A stretch of DNA of 64,000 nt from Campylobacter gastrosuis (GTDB taxonomy: Bacteria; Campylobacterota; Campylobacteria; Campylobacterales; Campylobacteraceae), in contig NZ_JANURM010000005.1 in NCBI RefSeq assembly GCF_030249845.1, forward strand, positions 1-64,000, read 5' to 3'. The notes under the pieces were generated by a model. It did not search any database, had not been told where the DNA came from, and saw only the letters and a program-made list of their open reading frames with translations. Positions 47,234-54,991 of the stretch are shown one piece after another (position 1 is the first letter of the stretch; every line of letters begins with the position of its first letter). The position numbers and the translations under genes are program-made.

Positions 47234-49423
47234 ATGAAAATTTCAAAGTTAGTTTGTGTTGCTATTTTTGGTGCGACACTTAGCATTCAGGGCGTATTTG
47301 CAAGTGATTTAGAACAAAAACTACAAGAACTCACACAAAAAGAGCAATCAGCCGCTAATTATTTAAAATCCGTAACAGATGATTTTAATAAAAATTTAAC
47401 AATTTATAACAACGCTCTTAAAGAAAAAGATAACCTACAAGATAAAGCAAATAAATTAAAAAATGAGTTAAATATTTTAAAACAAGAACTAGATACCACA
47501 ATAAAAACTAATTTTGAACTGACAAATCAAGCCGAGAAAGAAAAAGTAATTTTACAAAATAAAAAAAATATCCTAGATGAACTACCAACAAAAATAAGCT
47601 CATTAAAAGATTTAATAAAACAAGCAGAAACAGAGATACAATCAATAGAAGATAAATTAAATAAAAAGCACGAAGAATTAGAAAAAACAACAGATGAGAG
47701 TAAGAAAAATTCACTAAAAAATGATATAGAAACAGAAAAAGAAAAATTAAATAGCAAAACAGACAAAGTTTCAAACGACAAAAAAGAGCTAGATAGAATT
47801 CAAAAAGAAAAGAATGATTTAGAACAAGAAATTCCAAACTTAGAAGCGGATATTAAAGATATAGAAAACAAAGCAATCTCATTAATACCAAGAGCACAAA
47901 ATAAACAAGATCAAGTAGATGAAACCCGCGAAAAACTAGAAAAAGCCTTAGATGATATCTCATTTTTTAGTGCTACAACCGAAACGGACGCAAAACAAGC
48001 ACTAGATAAGAGCAAAGCTAAAAAACAAGAGGCACAAGCTGAGCTAGACAAGCTAAAAAGCGAGATAGAAAAGTTAAGAAGTGCTGATAATCTAAATAAA
48101 AATATCAAAGATAAACAAAACGCCAAAAATGCACTAGAAAAAGCAAAAGAAAACCTAACAAAAGCCACCGATGAAAATGAGAAACAAAAAGCACAAGATG
48201 AGATGAATAAGGCAGAAAACGAGCTTAAAAAAGCACAAGAAAATCAAGAAAAAGCGACCAAAAACAGAACAGAACAACTAATTAAAAACGGAGTTATTTC
48301 AAGCGGTTTAGAAGCGCAAATTTTAACTTCGCTATTTGGCACAAACAAAGACGAGATAGCAAACGAACTAACCGCTGATGATAACACAATAAAAACAACA
48401 ATCAAAAACGCCACAACTTCTATTAAAAACACGCAACAAACGCTAAATCAAGGCATAACAACCGAACTAATAAAACTAAACACCGATATGGCGACATCAA
48501 CAAGACTTGCTAAATTAAGCAACCCTTTTAACAACGATCTAGCCTTAGCTTACGCCTTAAATAACATAAAAGGCGAGTTTTTCGCTGATAGCGCAGATAC
48601 ACTAAATAACTTGGTGCGTGAATACACAAATAGATTTAAATACGACAACAATCTTTGGGCAAATGTAATGGGTGGCAAGGGCGATAATAAAAACGGCACA
48701 GACTCAAAACTCTATGGTTTTAGCACAGGCTATGATAAGGCGTTTGATAACACGATAATTGGCGGTTTTGCAACGATTGCAAATAGCCAATTAGAAGCTG
48801 ATTTTGTAAAAAATAAGGCAAAAAATTATCAATTTGGATTTTATTTAAGAAGCTTTTTAGACAGCAACGAAATTGATACTAAAATTTCATACGGATTTGC
48901 TAAAAATAAATTTGAAAGGGTGCAAAAAGAAGCGAACCATAATGCAAAATACAACTCAAATTTCTTTAACGCCTCAATTAGCTATGGTTACGTATTTAAC
49001 GTATCTAGCGGGACTTTTTTAAAGCCATTTATTGGATTTGAATATGATAAAATCACAAATAAAGCCTTTAATGAAAGTGGCACTTACGCCATAAATTATG
49101 AAAAAACAAGTGCTAGTGCGCTTAGTGCAAAGCTTGGCGTTGAGCTTAGAAACTACATATCAGAAGGCAGTTATTTTTATCTAACACCAAATTTAAAACA
49201 AGAAATAAGTAAAAAAGTAGATGATTTAAAAGGTGCTTATGTAGGCTCGGCTTACGATTTTACCGTGCTTGCAGATGATAAGAAAAAGACCTTTGTAGGT
49301 GGTGAGCTTGGTGCTGATTTTACTATCACAAAAAATCTATCACTAAATGCAAATTTAGGCATAAAAGCAAGAAGTGATGAAAAATATTACAATGCAAGTT
49401 TAGGGCTTAAATATAAATTCTAA
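47234..49423 (+). CDS. Coiled-coil autotransporter-like outer-membrane protein
   Basis: 729 residues from the ATG at 47234, which follows AAGGAG by 6 nt; an upstream ATG at 47183 lies in the promoter's G run and is rejected. The signal peptide ends near GVFA|SDLE. Residues about 20-330 are a continuous Lys/Glu/Asn-rich heptad coiled coil. After a Thr/Asn-rich linker, residues about 480-729 form a 12-strand-like autotransporter barrel (FSTGYDKAFDNTIIGGFATI, ending NASLGLKYKF). It is probably a surface fibre or adhesin. Its promoter carries a G9 tract and a bidirectional terminator follows. Confidence 0.85.
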   Translation: MKISKLVCVAIFGATLSIQGVFASDLEQKLQELTQKEQSAANYLKSVTDDFNKNLTIYNNALKEKDNLQDKANKLKNELNILKQELDTTIKTNFELTNQAEKEKVILQNKKNILDELPTKISSLKDLIKQAETEIQSIEDKLNKKHEELEKTTDESKKNSLKNDIETEKEKLNSKTDKVSNDKKELDRIQKEKNDLEQEIPNLEADIKDIENKAISLIPRAQNKQDQVDETREKLEKALDDISFFSATTETDAKQALDKSKAKKQEAQAELDKLKSEIEKLRSADNLNKNIKDKQNAKNALEKAKENLTKATDENEKQKAQDEMNKAENELKKAQENQEKATKNRTEQLIKNGVISSGLEAQILTSLFGTNKDEIANELTADDNTIKTTIKNATTSIKNTQQTLNQGITTELIKLNTDMATSTRLAKLSNPFNNDLALAYALNNIKGEFFADSADTLNNLVREYTNRFKYDNNLWANVMGGKGDNKNGTDSKLYGFSTGYDKAFDNTIIGGFATIANSQLEADFVKNKAKNYQFGFYLRSFLDSNEIDTKISYGFAKNKFERVQKEANHNAKYNSNFFNASISYGYVFNVSSGTFLKPFIGFEYDKITNKAFNESGTYAINYEKTSASALSAKLGVELRNYISEGSYFYLTPNLKQEISKKVDDLKGAYVGSAYDFTVLADDKKKTFVGGELGADFTITKNLSLNANLGIKARSDEKYYNASLGLKYKF

Positions 49424-49425
49424 GC

Positions 49426-49454
49426 TAATACCCTCTTTTATTAAGAGGGTATTA
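49426..49454. terminator. Bidirectional terminator after the autotransporter
   Basis: 12-bp inverted repeat TAATACCCTCTT / AAGAGGGTATTA with a 5-nt loop; the distal arm contains the stop codon of the converging NAD(P)-binding gene. Confidence 0.85.
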
Positions 49455-50087
49455 AATCTCTTGCGGGCGGTAAATTTTTACGCCATTTTCTGCTATTTTT
49501 GCTACTTTTATAGTCGCTTTTGCGATATCTTTACCGCTCATTGGGGCGATATTTTTAAACCAGCCTTTTGGTAAAATTTCAAAGAGCAAAATCATAAATT
49601 TTTCGCCGTATCTTTTATCCTTTCGCTCTCCATTTATTAGCGGTGGATGGATTATGCTTAGGCTTTTAAAGCCCTGCTCTTTTACGCCTTTTTCGGCTTC
49701 GCCCTTTGATTTTAGGTATAAAAATTTTGAGTTTATATTTGCTCCTGGTGCTGAAATAAGCGTGAAATTTTCACAGCCCGAGCATTTTGCCCAAATAGCT
49801 AAATTTACTGGATAAATCACATCAACTTTTTTGAAATTCTCCGCGCTTTTTGCCTGTTTTATCGTCGTGCCTAACGCGCAAAAAACGGCGTCAAAACGCT
49901 CATTTTCAAGCGATAAAATTTCATCAAAATTTATAACTTTCTCTCTTAATTTTTGATGCTTTGCCCCACTTGCTTTTCGCACCCAAGTTACAACCTCATC
50001 GCACTCTTTATCATCTAAAAACTCGCTAACTATCTCACGACCCACAACGCCACTAGCACCGACAACTAAAATTTTTCTCATTTTCAC
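49452..50087 (-). CDS. NAD(P)-binding Rossmann-fold protein
   Basis: 211 residues with the dinucleotide-binding loop [13 protein letters not shown] at the N-terminus and the atypical short-chain dehydrogenase pattern ([36 protein letters not shown]). It resembles the HTATIP2/YbjT-like group; substrate unknown. It overlaps obgE by 4 nt. Confidence 0.8.
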   Translation of the reverse strand: MKMRKILVVGASGVVGREIVSEFLDDKECDEVVTWVRKASGAKHQKLREKVINFDEILSLENERFDAVFCALGTTIKQAKSAENFKKVDVIYPVNLAIWAKCSGCENFTLISAPGANINSKFLYLKSKGEAEKGVKEQGFKSLSIIHPPLINGERKDKRYGEKFMILLFEILPKGWFKNIAPMSGKDIAKATIKVAKIAENGVKIYRPQEI

Positions 50088-51124
50088 TTTCTCTTTAAAA
50101 GTTCAAGCAGACTAAATTTCAGCTCGTTTATATTCTCGCCGCTTAACGATGAGATAGGCAGGACAAAATATGGCTTTGAAGCGTCAAACTCATAAATATC
50201 TTGTTTGTATCCAATATCGCCGTTTAAGCCAAGATGAGCGATAAAATCGGCAATCTTTGCCACATCATCACAAGCGTCAATCCTAGTGAGCGCCACAGCA
50301 TAATCTCGCCCAAAAAGCTCTGGCGAAAATTTCAAAACCTCGCTTCTAAGCGTGTCAAACTGCTCTTTTAAGTCGCGATAATTTGCCAAATCAATCATAT
50401 AAAGCAAAATTTTTGTCCGCTCAATGTGCTTTAAAAACTTAATCCCAAGCCCTCTGCCGTCGCTTGCGCCCTCAATAATACCCGGAATATCAGCCATAAC
50501 AAAGCCATTATACTCATCAACCGCAACTTGCCCTAACTTTGGCGTGAGCGTGGTAAATTCGTAGTTTGCAATCTGTGGCTTTGCGTTTGAAACGACCGAG
50601 ATTAGCGTTGACTTGCCGACATTTGGAAAGCCCACAAGCCCCACGTCAGCGATTAGTTTTAGCTCCAAACGGACGTTTTTAACCTCTTCTGGCAAGCCCT
50701 TTTGAGCGTATTCTGGCGCTTGATTTACCGAGTTTTTAAAGTGGATATTGCCAAGTCCGCCCTTGCCACCTTTTAAAAACAGCACCCTTTGCCCCTGCTC
50801 TGTTAGGTCGCACAAAAGCTCGTTAGTATCGGCGTCATACACAGCAGTGCCGGGCGGGACGATAAGCTCCAAGCTCTCGCCCTTTTTGCCATTCATCCGT
50901 GAGCCTTGTCCTGCTTCGCCGTTTTTTGCGCTCAAAGAGCGTTTGCCTTTGTAGGCGGCTAGCGTGTGAGAGTTGTTATCTACGATAAAATAGACATCTC
51001 CGCCATCCCCACCATCTCCACCGTCTGGACCGCCTAAAATCACGTGTTTTTCACGGCGAAAGCTAACTGCCCCAGCGCCGCCGTGCCCTGAACTAACCCT
51101 AAAACTCGCGCTATCTATAAACAT
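50084..51124 (-). CDS. obgE: GTPase ObgE
   Basis: 346 residues: the glycine-rich Obg fold ([16 protein letters not shown] and similar) over about 1-155, then a G domain with GFPNVGKST near residue 165, DIPGII and TRID. It acts in late 50S assembly and stress control. The ATG, its AAAGG site and part of the leader lie within a 27-bp sequence repeated at 52955-52981, across the adjacent islet. Confidence 0.95.
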   Translation of the reverse strand: MFIDSASFRVSSGHGGAGAVSFRREKHVILGGPDGGDGGDGGDVYFIVDNNSHTLAAYKGKRSLSAKNGEAGQGSRMNGKKGESLELIVPPGTAVYDADTNELLCDLTEQGQRVLFLKGGKGGLGNIHFKNSVNQAPEYAQKGLPEEVKNVRLELKLIADVGLVGFPNVGKSTLISVVSNAKPQIANYEFTTLTPKLGQVAVDEYNGFVMADIPGIIEGASDGRGLGIKFLKHIERTKILLYMIDLANYRDLKEQFDTLRSEVLKFSPELFGRDYAVALTRIDACDDVAKIADFIAHLGLNGDIGYKQDIYEFDASKPYFVLPISSLSGENINELKFSLLELLKRK

Positions 51125-51143
51125 TTTTTGCCTTTAAATTTTT
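51117..51143. repeat. 27-bp direct repeat, islet boundary (obgE side)
   Basis: Identical by eye to 52955-52981 (offset 1838). It spans the first obgE codons, start codon and Shine-Dalgarno. A minus-strand TATAAT follows at 51151-51156. Confidence 0.9.
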
Positions 51144-51150
51144 AGTAGCG

Positions 51151-51156
51151 ATTATA
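51151..51156 (-). promoter_or_regulatory. -10 box of obgE
   Basis: TATAAT on the minus strand, 27 nt before the obgE ATG. The element is matched by TATAAT at 52987-52992 beside the distal repeat copy. Confidence 0.65.
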
Positions 51157-51172
51157 CCCAAACTTGCTAAAA

Positions 51173-51814
51173 CTATGCCAAAGCTACCGCAATATCACTC
51201 TTTATTAGTGGGTTTAATTTGAAAATTTCAGTATTGCTTTGATAAAGATTTCTCCAAGATGAGTAGCCGTATTCTATGGGACTTATCTTGCCTCCTTTGC
51301 TTTTTAAGCTTTTTATGATTTTGGCGTTACAAGCATAACCATCGCTACCCATATTCTCTTTTACCGCTTGAATAATATCTGAAAAATCAGATATTTGACT
51401 ATCCTGACGAGATAATAAAATAAAATTTGAATATGCATCTTTTATTGATTGCTTAGTCTTTTGTTCGCCAAACCCTAAAACTACTTTATTCATTTTTTTA
51501 AGCTTTATAATAAGCGAAGCGAAATCGCAATCACTTGAAATAATACCAACAATATCTATTTGGTTAAATCTCATAGTATCCTCAAGCACATCCAAACAAA
51601 GCGAAACATCGCTAGAATTTGGCTTGTGATTAAAAATTTGGATAGCTTCTATATCACTTGCTTGTAAAATTTCATCCCAACCGCAACGCTTAGTAAAATC
51701 TTTATACGCTTTTTTAATAACAATCTCATAGCGTTCATTTTGGCAATACCTAACAACATCTGAGAAAAAAGTATGACTTACGTTTTGACAGTCAAAATAT
51801 AAAGCTATTTTCAT
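51173..51814 (-). CDS. NYN-domain protein with OST-HTH/LOTUS-like C-terminus
   Basis: 213 residues. The N-terminal NYN (PIN-like) nuclease domain shows ALYFDCQNVSH (Asp8, Asn11), NSSDVSLCLDVLED (Asp69, Asp75) and GIISSDCDFASLI (Asp95, Asp97), the acidic residues that bind metal. The C-terminal part (about 144-202; DIIQAVKENMGSDGYACNA, then YGYSSWRNLYQ) resembles an OST-HTH/LOTUS RNA-binding module. Such proteins are thought to cut or bind RNA. It lies 57 nt downstream of a 30-codon ORF, with a hairpin between, inside a repeat-bounded islet. Confidence 0.85.
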   Translation of the reverse strand: MKIALYFDCQNVSHTFFSDVVRYCQNERYEIVIKKAYKDFTKRCGWDEILQASDIEAIQIFNHKPNSSDVSLCLDVLEDTMRFNQIDIVGIISSDCDFASLIIKLKKMNKVVLGFGEQKTKQSIKDAYSNFILLSRQDSQISDFSDIIQAVKENMGSDGYACNAKIIKSLKSKGGKISPIEYGYSSWRNLYQSNTEIFKLNPLIKSDIAVALA

Positions 51815-51834
51815 ATCTATGCCCTTAAATTTAC

Positions 51835-51865
51835 CCTCTCCTTTTCTTTTTACAAAAAGGAGAGG
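51835..51865 (-). promoter_or_regulatory. Hairpin between the small ORF and the NYN gene
   Basis: 11-bp inverted repeat CCTCTCCTTTT / AAAAGGAGAGG with a 9-nt loop. In the minus-strand transcript the 3' arm carries a Shine-Dalgarno-like AAGGAGAGG about 20 nt before the NYN ATG, and no U-run follows. It could attenuate transcription, modulate initiation or stabilise the small-ORF message. Confidence 0.6.
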
Positions 51866-51870
51866 ATGTA

Positions 51871-51963
51871 TTATTTTTTAGGCGGATTATTGCCTCTGCC
51901 ACCGCCACTTGGATTACCAGTAGTGCTTGGACCATTTGGTGGTCTAACGCTTGACTTTGCCAT
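51871..51963 (-). CDS. Small Gly/Pro/Asn-rich basic peptide (30 aa)
   Basis: ATG at 51963 to TAA gives MAKSSVRPPNGPSTTGNPSG, then GGGRGNNPPKK. AAAGGAGGTGAT, almost the full anti-Shine-Dalgarno complement, lies 5 nt before the ATG, the strongest site I saw in the window, and a TATAAT (52014-52019, minus) gives a short leader. It has no hydrophobic segment and looks disordered. The function is unknown. Its location before a NYN/LOTUS gene suggests a partner, leader or regulator. Confidence 0.75.
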   Translation of the reverse strand: MAKSSVRPPNGPSTTGNPSGGGRGNNPPKK

Positions 51964-51991
51964 TATTATCACCTCCTTTCAGTAGATTTGG

Positions 51992-51997
51992 TATAAT
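51992..51997 (+). promoter_or_regulatory. -10 box for the plus-strand islet gene
   Basis: TATAAT 42 nt before the ATG at 52039. It faces the minus-strand TATAAT at 52014-52019, so the two islet promoters diverge and overlap within about 30 bp. Confidence 0.55.
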
Positions 51998-52013
51998 TGG
52001 TTTTTGTAACGAA

Positions 52014-52019
52014 ATTATA
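52014..52019 (-). promoter_or_regulatory. -10 box for the small ORF and NYN gene
   Basis: TATAAT on the minus strand giving a leader of about 44 nt before the small-ORF ATG at 51963. Confidence 0.55.
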
Positions 52020-52038
52020 TAAAAGAGTCAGGCGACAA

Positions 52039-52428
52039 ATGGCGACAAAAAAATATGAACGTGAGTGCAAGAAATTAGCCACAGATATATATAGTGGAGT
52101 GTATAAAACAGGGTGTAGTTTAATTCAATTTCTTATCTTATTCGTAGGACATAAAGAAAATAACGACGACGAAAAGGAGTTAGAAAAACGGGCAAAATCC
52201 TACGAAAGACAAATGCAAAGAGCAATAAATGGTAATTTAGGCTCCGAAAAAAGTCTGAATAAATTAAGGGAAATATATCAATTCTTACTAGATAATGATG
52301 ATTATAAAAAACTAAATTTTTACAAACCTCTCCTAGATGATAGCTTCGAGCGACAAATTTTAGGCGATGGGCTATGTGATAATATAGAAAAAAGCTCCGA
52401 ACGAGCCTTTAATACGAGCATTGATTAA
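52039..52428 (+). CDS. Hypothetical islet protein
   Basis: 129 residues from the ATG at 52039 (MATKKYERECKKLATDIYSG). A longer reading from a TTG at 51997 would begin inside the -10 box. A short hydrophobic stretch (CSLIQFLILFVG, about 26-37) is followed by a charged helical segment and an acidic end. No family is recognised. It converges with the next gene, their ends overlapping by 20 nt. Confidence 0.6.
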   Translation: MATKKYERECKKLATDIYSGVYKTGCSLIQFLILFVGHKENNDDEKELEKRAKSYERQMQRAINGNLGSEKSLNKLREIYQFLLDNDDYKKLNFYKPLLDDSFERQILGDGLCDNIEKSSERAFNTSID

Positions 52429-52864
52429 TTTCCTTATTCTCTTTTAGACAGTTTTTCAGTTGCTGTATGCAATATTCTTTTTTATAATAACGCCCTTGTT
52501 CGCCTACGCATTTTGAGATAAAGGAATATTCTTCTTCTATACTATAACGCTCCAAAAACATCTCATAGCCGCCATAAGCCAATCCGCTAACTAAAATCAC
52601 GCCAAACCAAAATCCACCGCCACCTTTTGAATCGCCAGCCTGCTCTTTATTAATCGCTTCATCTATAGATGATCTAAATTTATCGCTCTCTTGTATAAAT
52701 TTTACCAATCTTTCGGCATCGGTTGAACTTATTTTATTATTATCGGCATTTATTTTTAACTCTTTTATGCCGTCATCCATAAGCTGATTGATGTTTTTTA
52801 ATAAGTTTTTATCTACTAAATTTTCTACAATATTTTTTTGTATTTCGCTTTTGTCTATTCGCAT
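52409..52864 (-). CDS. Hypothetical single-pass membrane protein of the islet
   Basis: 151 residues. The N-terminal 80 residues are helical and charged. A glycine-rich turn (KGGGGFWFGVILVSGLAYGG, about 80-98) forms one membrane helix, and the C-terminal part has four cysteines in about 35 residues (KCVGEQ, EYCIQQLKNCLKE, QCSY). If the N-terminus is inside, the cysteine part is periplasmic. No family is recognised. The distal copy of the obgE promoter lies upstream, so it may use it. Confidence 0.65.
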   Translation of the reverse strand: MRIDKSEIQKNIVENLVDKNLLKNINQLMDDGIKELKINADNNKISSTDAERLVKFIQESDKFRSSIDEAINKEQAGDSKGGGGFWFGVILVSGLAYGGYEMFLERYSIEEEYSFISKCVGEQGRYYKKEYCIQQLKNCLKENKEINQCSY

Positions 52865-52923
52865 ATTTTAGTCTCCATGCTAGTTTAAAATATTATCGCT
52901 AATAAGCATAAAAACAGAAAATG

Positions 52924-52962
52924 TTATGGCAAATTCTCTTTACCAAACAGCTGGATAAACAT
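52924..52962 (-). other. 12-codon orphan ORF from a duplicated obgE start
   Basis: The distal repeat carries a copy of the obgE Shine-Dalgarno and ATG. Reading on gives MFIQLFGKENLP and a stop, sharing only Met-Phe-Ile with ObgE. Probably a by-product of the insertion. Confidence 0.5.
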
Positions 52963-52981
52963 TTTTTGCCTTTAAATTTTT
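52955..52981. repeat. 27-bp direct repeat, islet boundary (galE side)
   Basis: Second copy of 51117-51143. A TATAAT lies beside it at 52987-52992 (minus). The two copies bracket all four islet genes. Confidence 0.9.
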
Positions 52982-53055
52982 GCTTGATTATAGCAAATTT
53001 TGCTTATTTCATTATTTTTTTGTTAAAATTGCAAAAAAATTACAAGGATTAATCA

Positions 53056-54039
53056 ATGAATATTTTAATCACTGGTGGGGCTGGGTATATCGGTTCGCAC
53101 GTTTTAAAGGCACTTTTAGAGCTTAAAGAGCATAAAATTAGCGTTATTGATAACCTAAGCAAAGGCAGTTTAAACGCCATAAATGAGCTTAAAAAAATTG
53201 CAGATTTTTCGTTTTTTAATCTTAGTTTAGAGGATGATTTGAATGAAATTTTTAAAAACGGCAAATTTGATGCGATTATCCACTTTGCAGCCTTTATTGA
53301 GGTCTTTGAAAGCACTCAAAATCCACTAAAATACTATCTAAACAACACCGCAAATGTGGCAAAAATTCTAACCTACTGCCAAAAATATGGCGTAAATCGC
53401 TTCATTTTTAGCTCCACGGCTGCCGTTTATGGAGAGCCAGATACTGATGAAGTAAGCGAAAAAAGCCCTACAAATCCGATAAATCCTTACGGACATTCAA
53501 AGCTGATGAGTGAGCAAATCATCAAGGATTTTGCCGCTTCTAATTCTAATTTTAGATACGCCATTTTGCGTTATTTTAACGTTGCTGGGGCTAGCATTGA
53601 TAACACAATCGGTCAAAACTACCCAAACGCCACGCATTTAATAAAAGTAGCAGTCCAGACCGTACTTAAAAAAAGGGAGCAAATGAGCGTTTTTGGCAGG
53701 GATTATGCCACAAAAGACGGCACTTGTGTGCGTGACTACATACACGTTTGCGACCTTGCAAATGCCCATATTTCGGCACTAAACTACATAAACAAAAACG
53801 AGAGCGAAACCTTTAATGTAGGTTATGGGCGGGGTTTTTCGGTGCTTGAAGTAATTGAGATCACAAAGGCTGTAAGTGGCGTAAATTTCAAGGTTTTAGA
53901 CGCCCCAAGACGCGATGGCGACCCAGCGATTTTAATAGCAAATTCAAATAAACTAAGAGAGAAAACCGACTGGCAGCCAAAATTTGATGATTTAAGACTG
54001 ATTGTTAAAACAGCACTTGACTGGGAGCGAAAAATTTAG
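53056..54039 (+). CDS. galE: UDP-glucose/UDP-GlcNAc 4-epimerase
   Basis: 327 residues with NAD-binding GGAGYIGSHVL at the N-terminus, catalytic SSTAAVYG and the YGHSK active-site pair near residue 147. It interconverts UDP-Glc/UDP-Gal and, in many Campylobacter (gne), UDP-GlcNAc/UDP-GalNAc, supplying LOS and glycan synthesis. AAGGA precedes the ATG; a TAAAAT lies at 53024-53029. Its 3' end overlaps the converging permease gene by 4 nt. Confidence 0.92.
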   Translation: MNILITGGAGYIGSHVLKALLELKEHKISVIDNLSKGSLNAINELKKIADFSFFNLSLEDDLNEIFKNGKFDAIIHFAAFIEVFESTQNPLKYYLNNTANVAKILTYCQKYGVNRFIFSSTAAVYGEPDTDEVSEKSPTNPINPYGHSKLMSEQIIKDFAASNSNFRYAILRYFNVAGASIDNTIGQNYPNATHLIKVAVQTVLKKREQMSVFGRDYATKDGTCVRDYIHVCDLANAHISALNYINKNESETFNVGYGRGFSVLEVIEITKAVSGVNFKVLDAPRRDGDPAILIANSNKLREKTDWQPKFDDLRLIVKTALDWERKI

Positions 54040-54938
54040 CCCTTTTTGGCTATTTTTTGCCCCTTTGAGCTTAAAAACACACAACAAATTATCAGCACAA
54101 ATCCAACAAAATCTAAAAACAAAAACTGCGTTTTTAGCCAAAAATGCGCAAAAATCGTGGCACTAACTGGCTCAATACAAGCCACCAAACTAGCCCTAGC
54201 CGCACCTAAAATTTTAACCCCAACCATATAAAAACTAAACGACAAAATCGTCCCAAAAAATATCACAGAAAAAAACGCTAAAAATCCACTAAAATCGCTT
54301 AAAAATCCAAACTGCCACACACGCAAATAAAGCCCCAAAACAACGCCACCAAAGAGCATTGCCCAACCTAAAACCAATGCGACCGGATATTTTTTATTAA
54401 GCCTTTTTGGCACTAAATTGTAAAAACAAGCCCCAATCGCACTTAAAAACGCAAAAATGAGTGCCTCTTTGCTAACTACAAATTTACCAAAATCGCCGTG
54501 CGTGGCTAAAATCACAACGCCAAGAGTGGCTAAAATAAGCGAAATTAGCTCATTTAGCCTAGCAAATCTACGCTCATTAAAGCAAACGATTATCAAAATA
54601 ATCGCTGGTGCGGTGTATTGAATCACGGTCGCAATCCCTGCATTTGATAGGTAAATCGCATAAAAATATGTATATTGTGTCATCATTAGACCGATTATTG
54701 AGTAAATTAAAAGCTCTGGCAAAAGCCTAATATCTTTTATGGGTAAAACCGCTCTTTTAGGGCTTTTAATCAGATAAAAAGCGACTAATAAAGCCCCAGA
54801 AACAAGCAATCTATACGGCACTAAAAAGTCGGCATTTACATTTTTTTGTGTAAAAAGATACTGGCCACAAGCACCGCTAAATCCCCATAAAATTCCGCCC
54901 AAAAGCGTTAAAATAAGTCCAAAAATTTCACGTTTCAT
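54036..54938 (-). CDS. EamA-family (DMT) permease
   Basis: 300 residues with about ten membrane helices in two five-helix EamA repeats (GFSGACGQYLF, YSIIGLMMTQYTYFYAIYLS, then SLVACIEPVSATIFAHFWL). DMT exporters move amino acids or other small metabolites across the inner membrane; substrate unknown. Monocistronic, convergent with galE. Confidence 0.85.
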   Translation of the reverse strand: MKREIFGLILTLLGGILWGFSGACGQYLFTQKNVNADFLVPYRLLVSGALLVAFYLIKSPKRAVLPIKDIRLLPELLIYSIIGLMMTQYTYFYAIYLSNAGIATVIQYTAPAIILIIVCFNERRFARLNELISLILATLGVVILATHGDFGKFVVSKEALIFAFLSAIGACFYNLVPKRLNKKYPVALVLGWAMLFGGVVLGLYLRVWQFGFLSDFSGFLAFFSVIFFGTILSFSFYMVGVKILGAARASLVACIEPVSATIFAHFWLKTQFLFLDFVGFVLIICCVFLSSKGQKIAKKG

Positions 54939-54991
54939 TTTGAGATTTTATATTTTTTTTGCTAAATTTAGCAAAATTTTAAAGGCACAAA

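Noticed and set aside
47508..48432. Several minus-strand frames under the autotransporter coiled coil
   Set aside because: Lysine/glutamate-rich coding gives Phe/Leu/Ser-rich antisense frames with no start signals; not genes.
51997..52038. TTG start extending the plus-strand islet protein by 14 residues
   Set aside because: It overlaps the TATAAT and would not be on the transcript; the ATG at 52039 is preferred.
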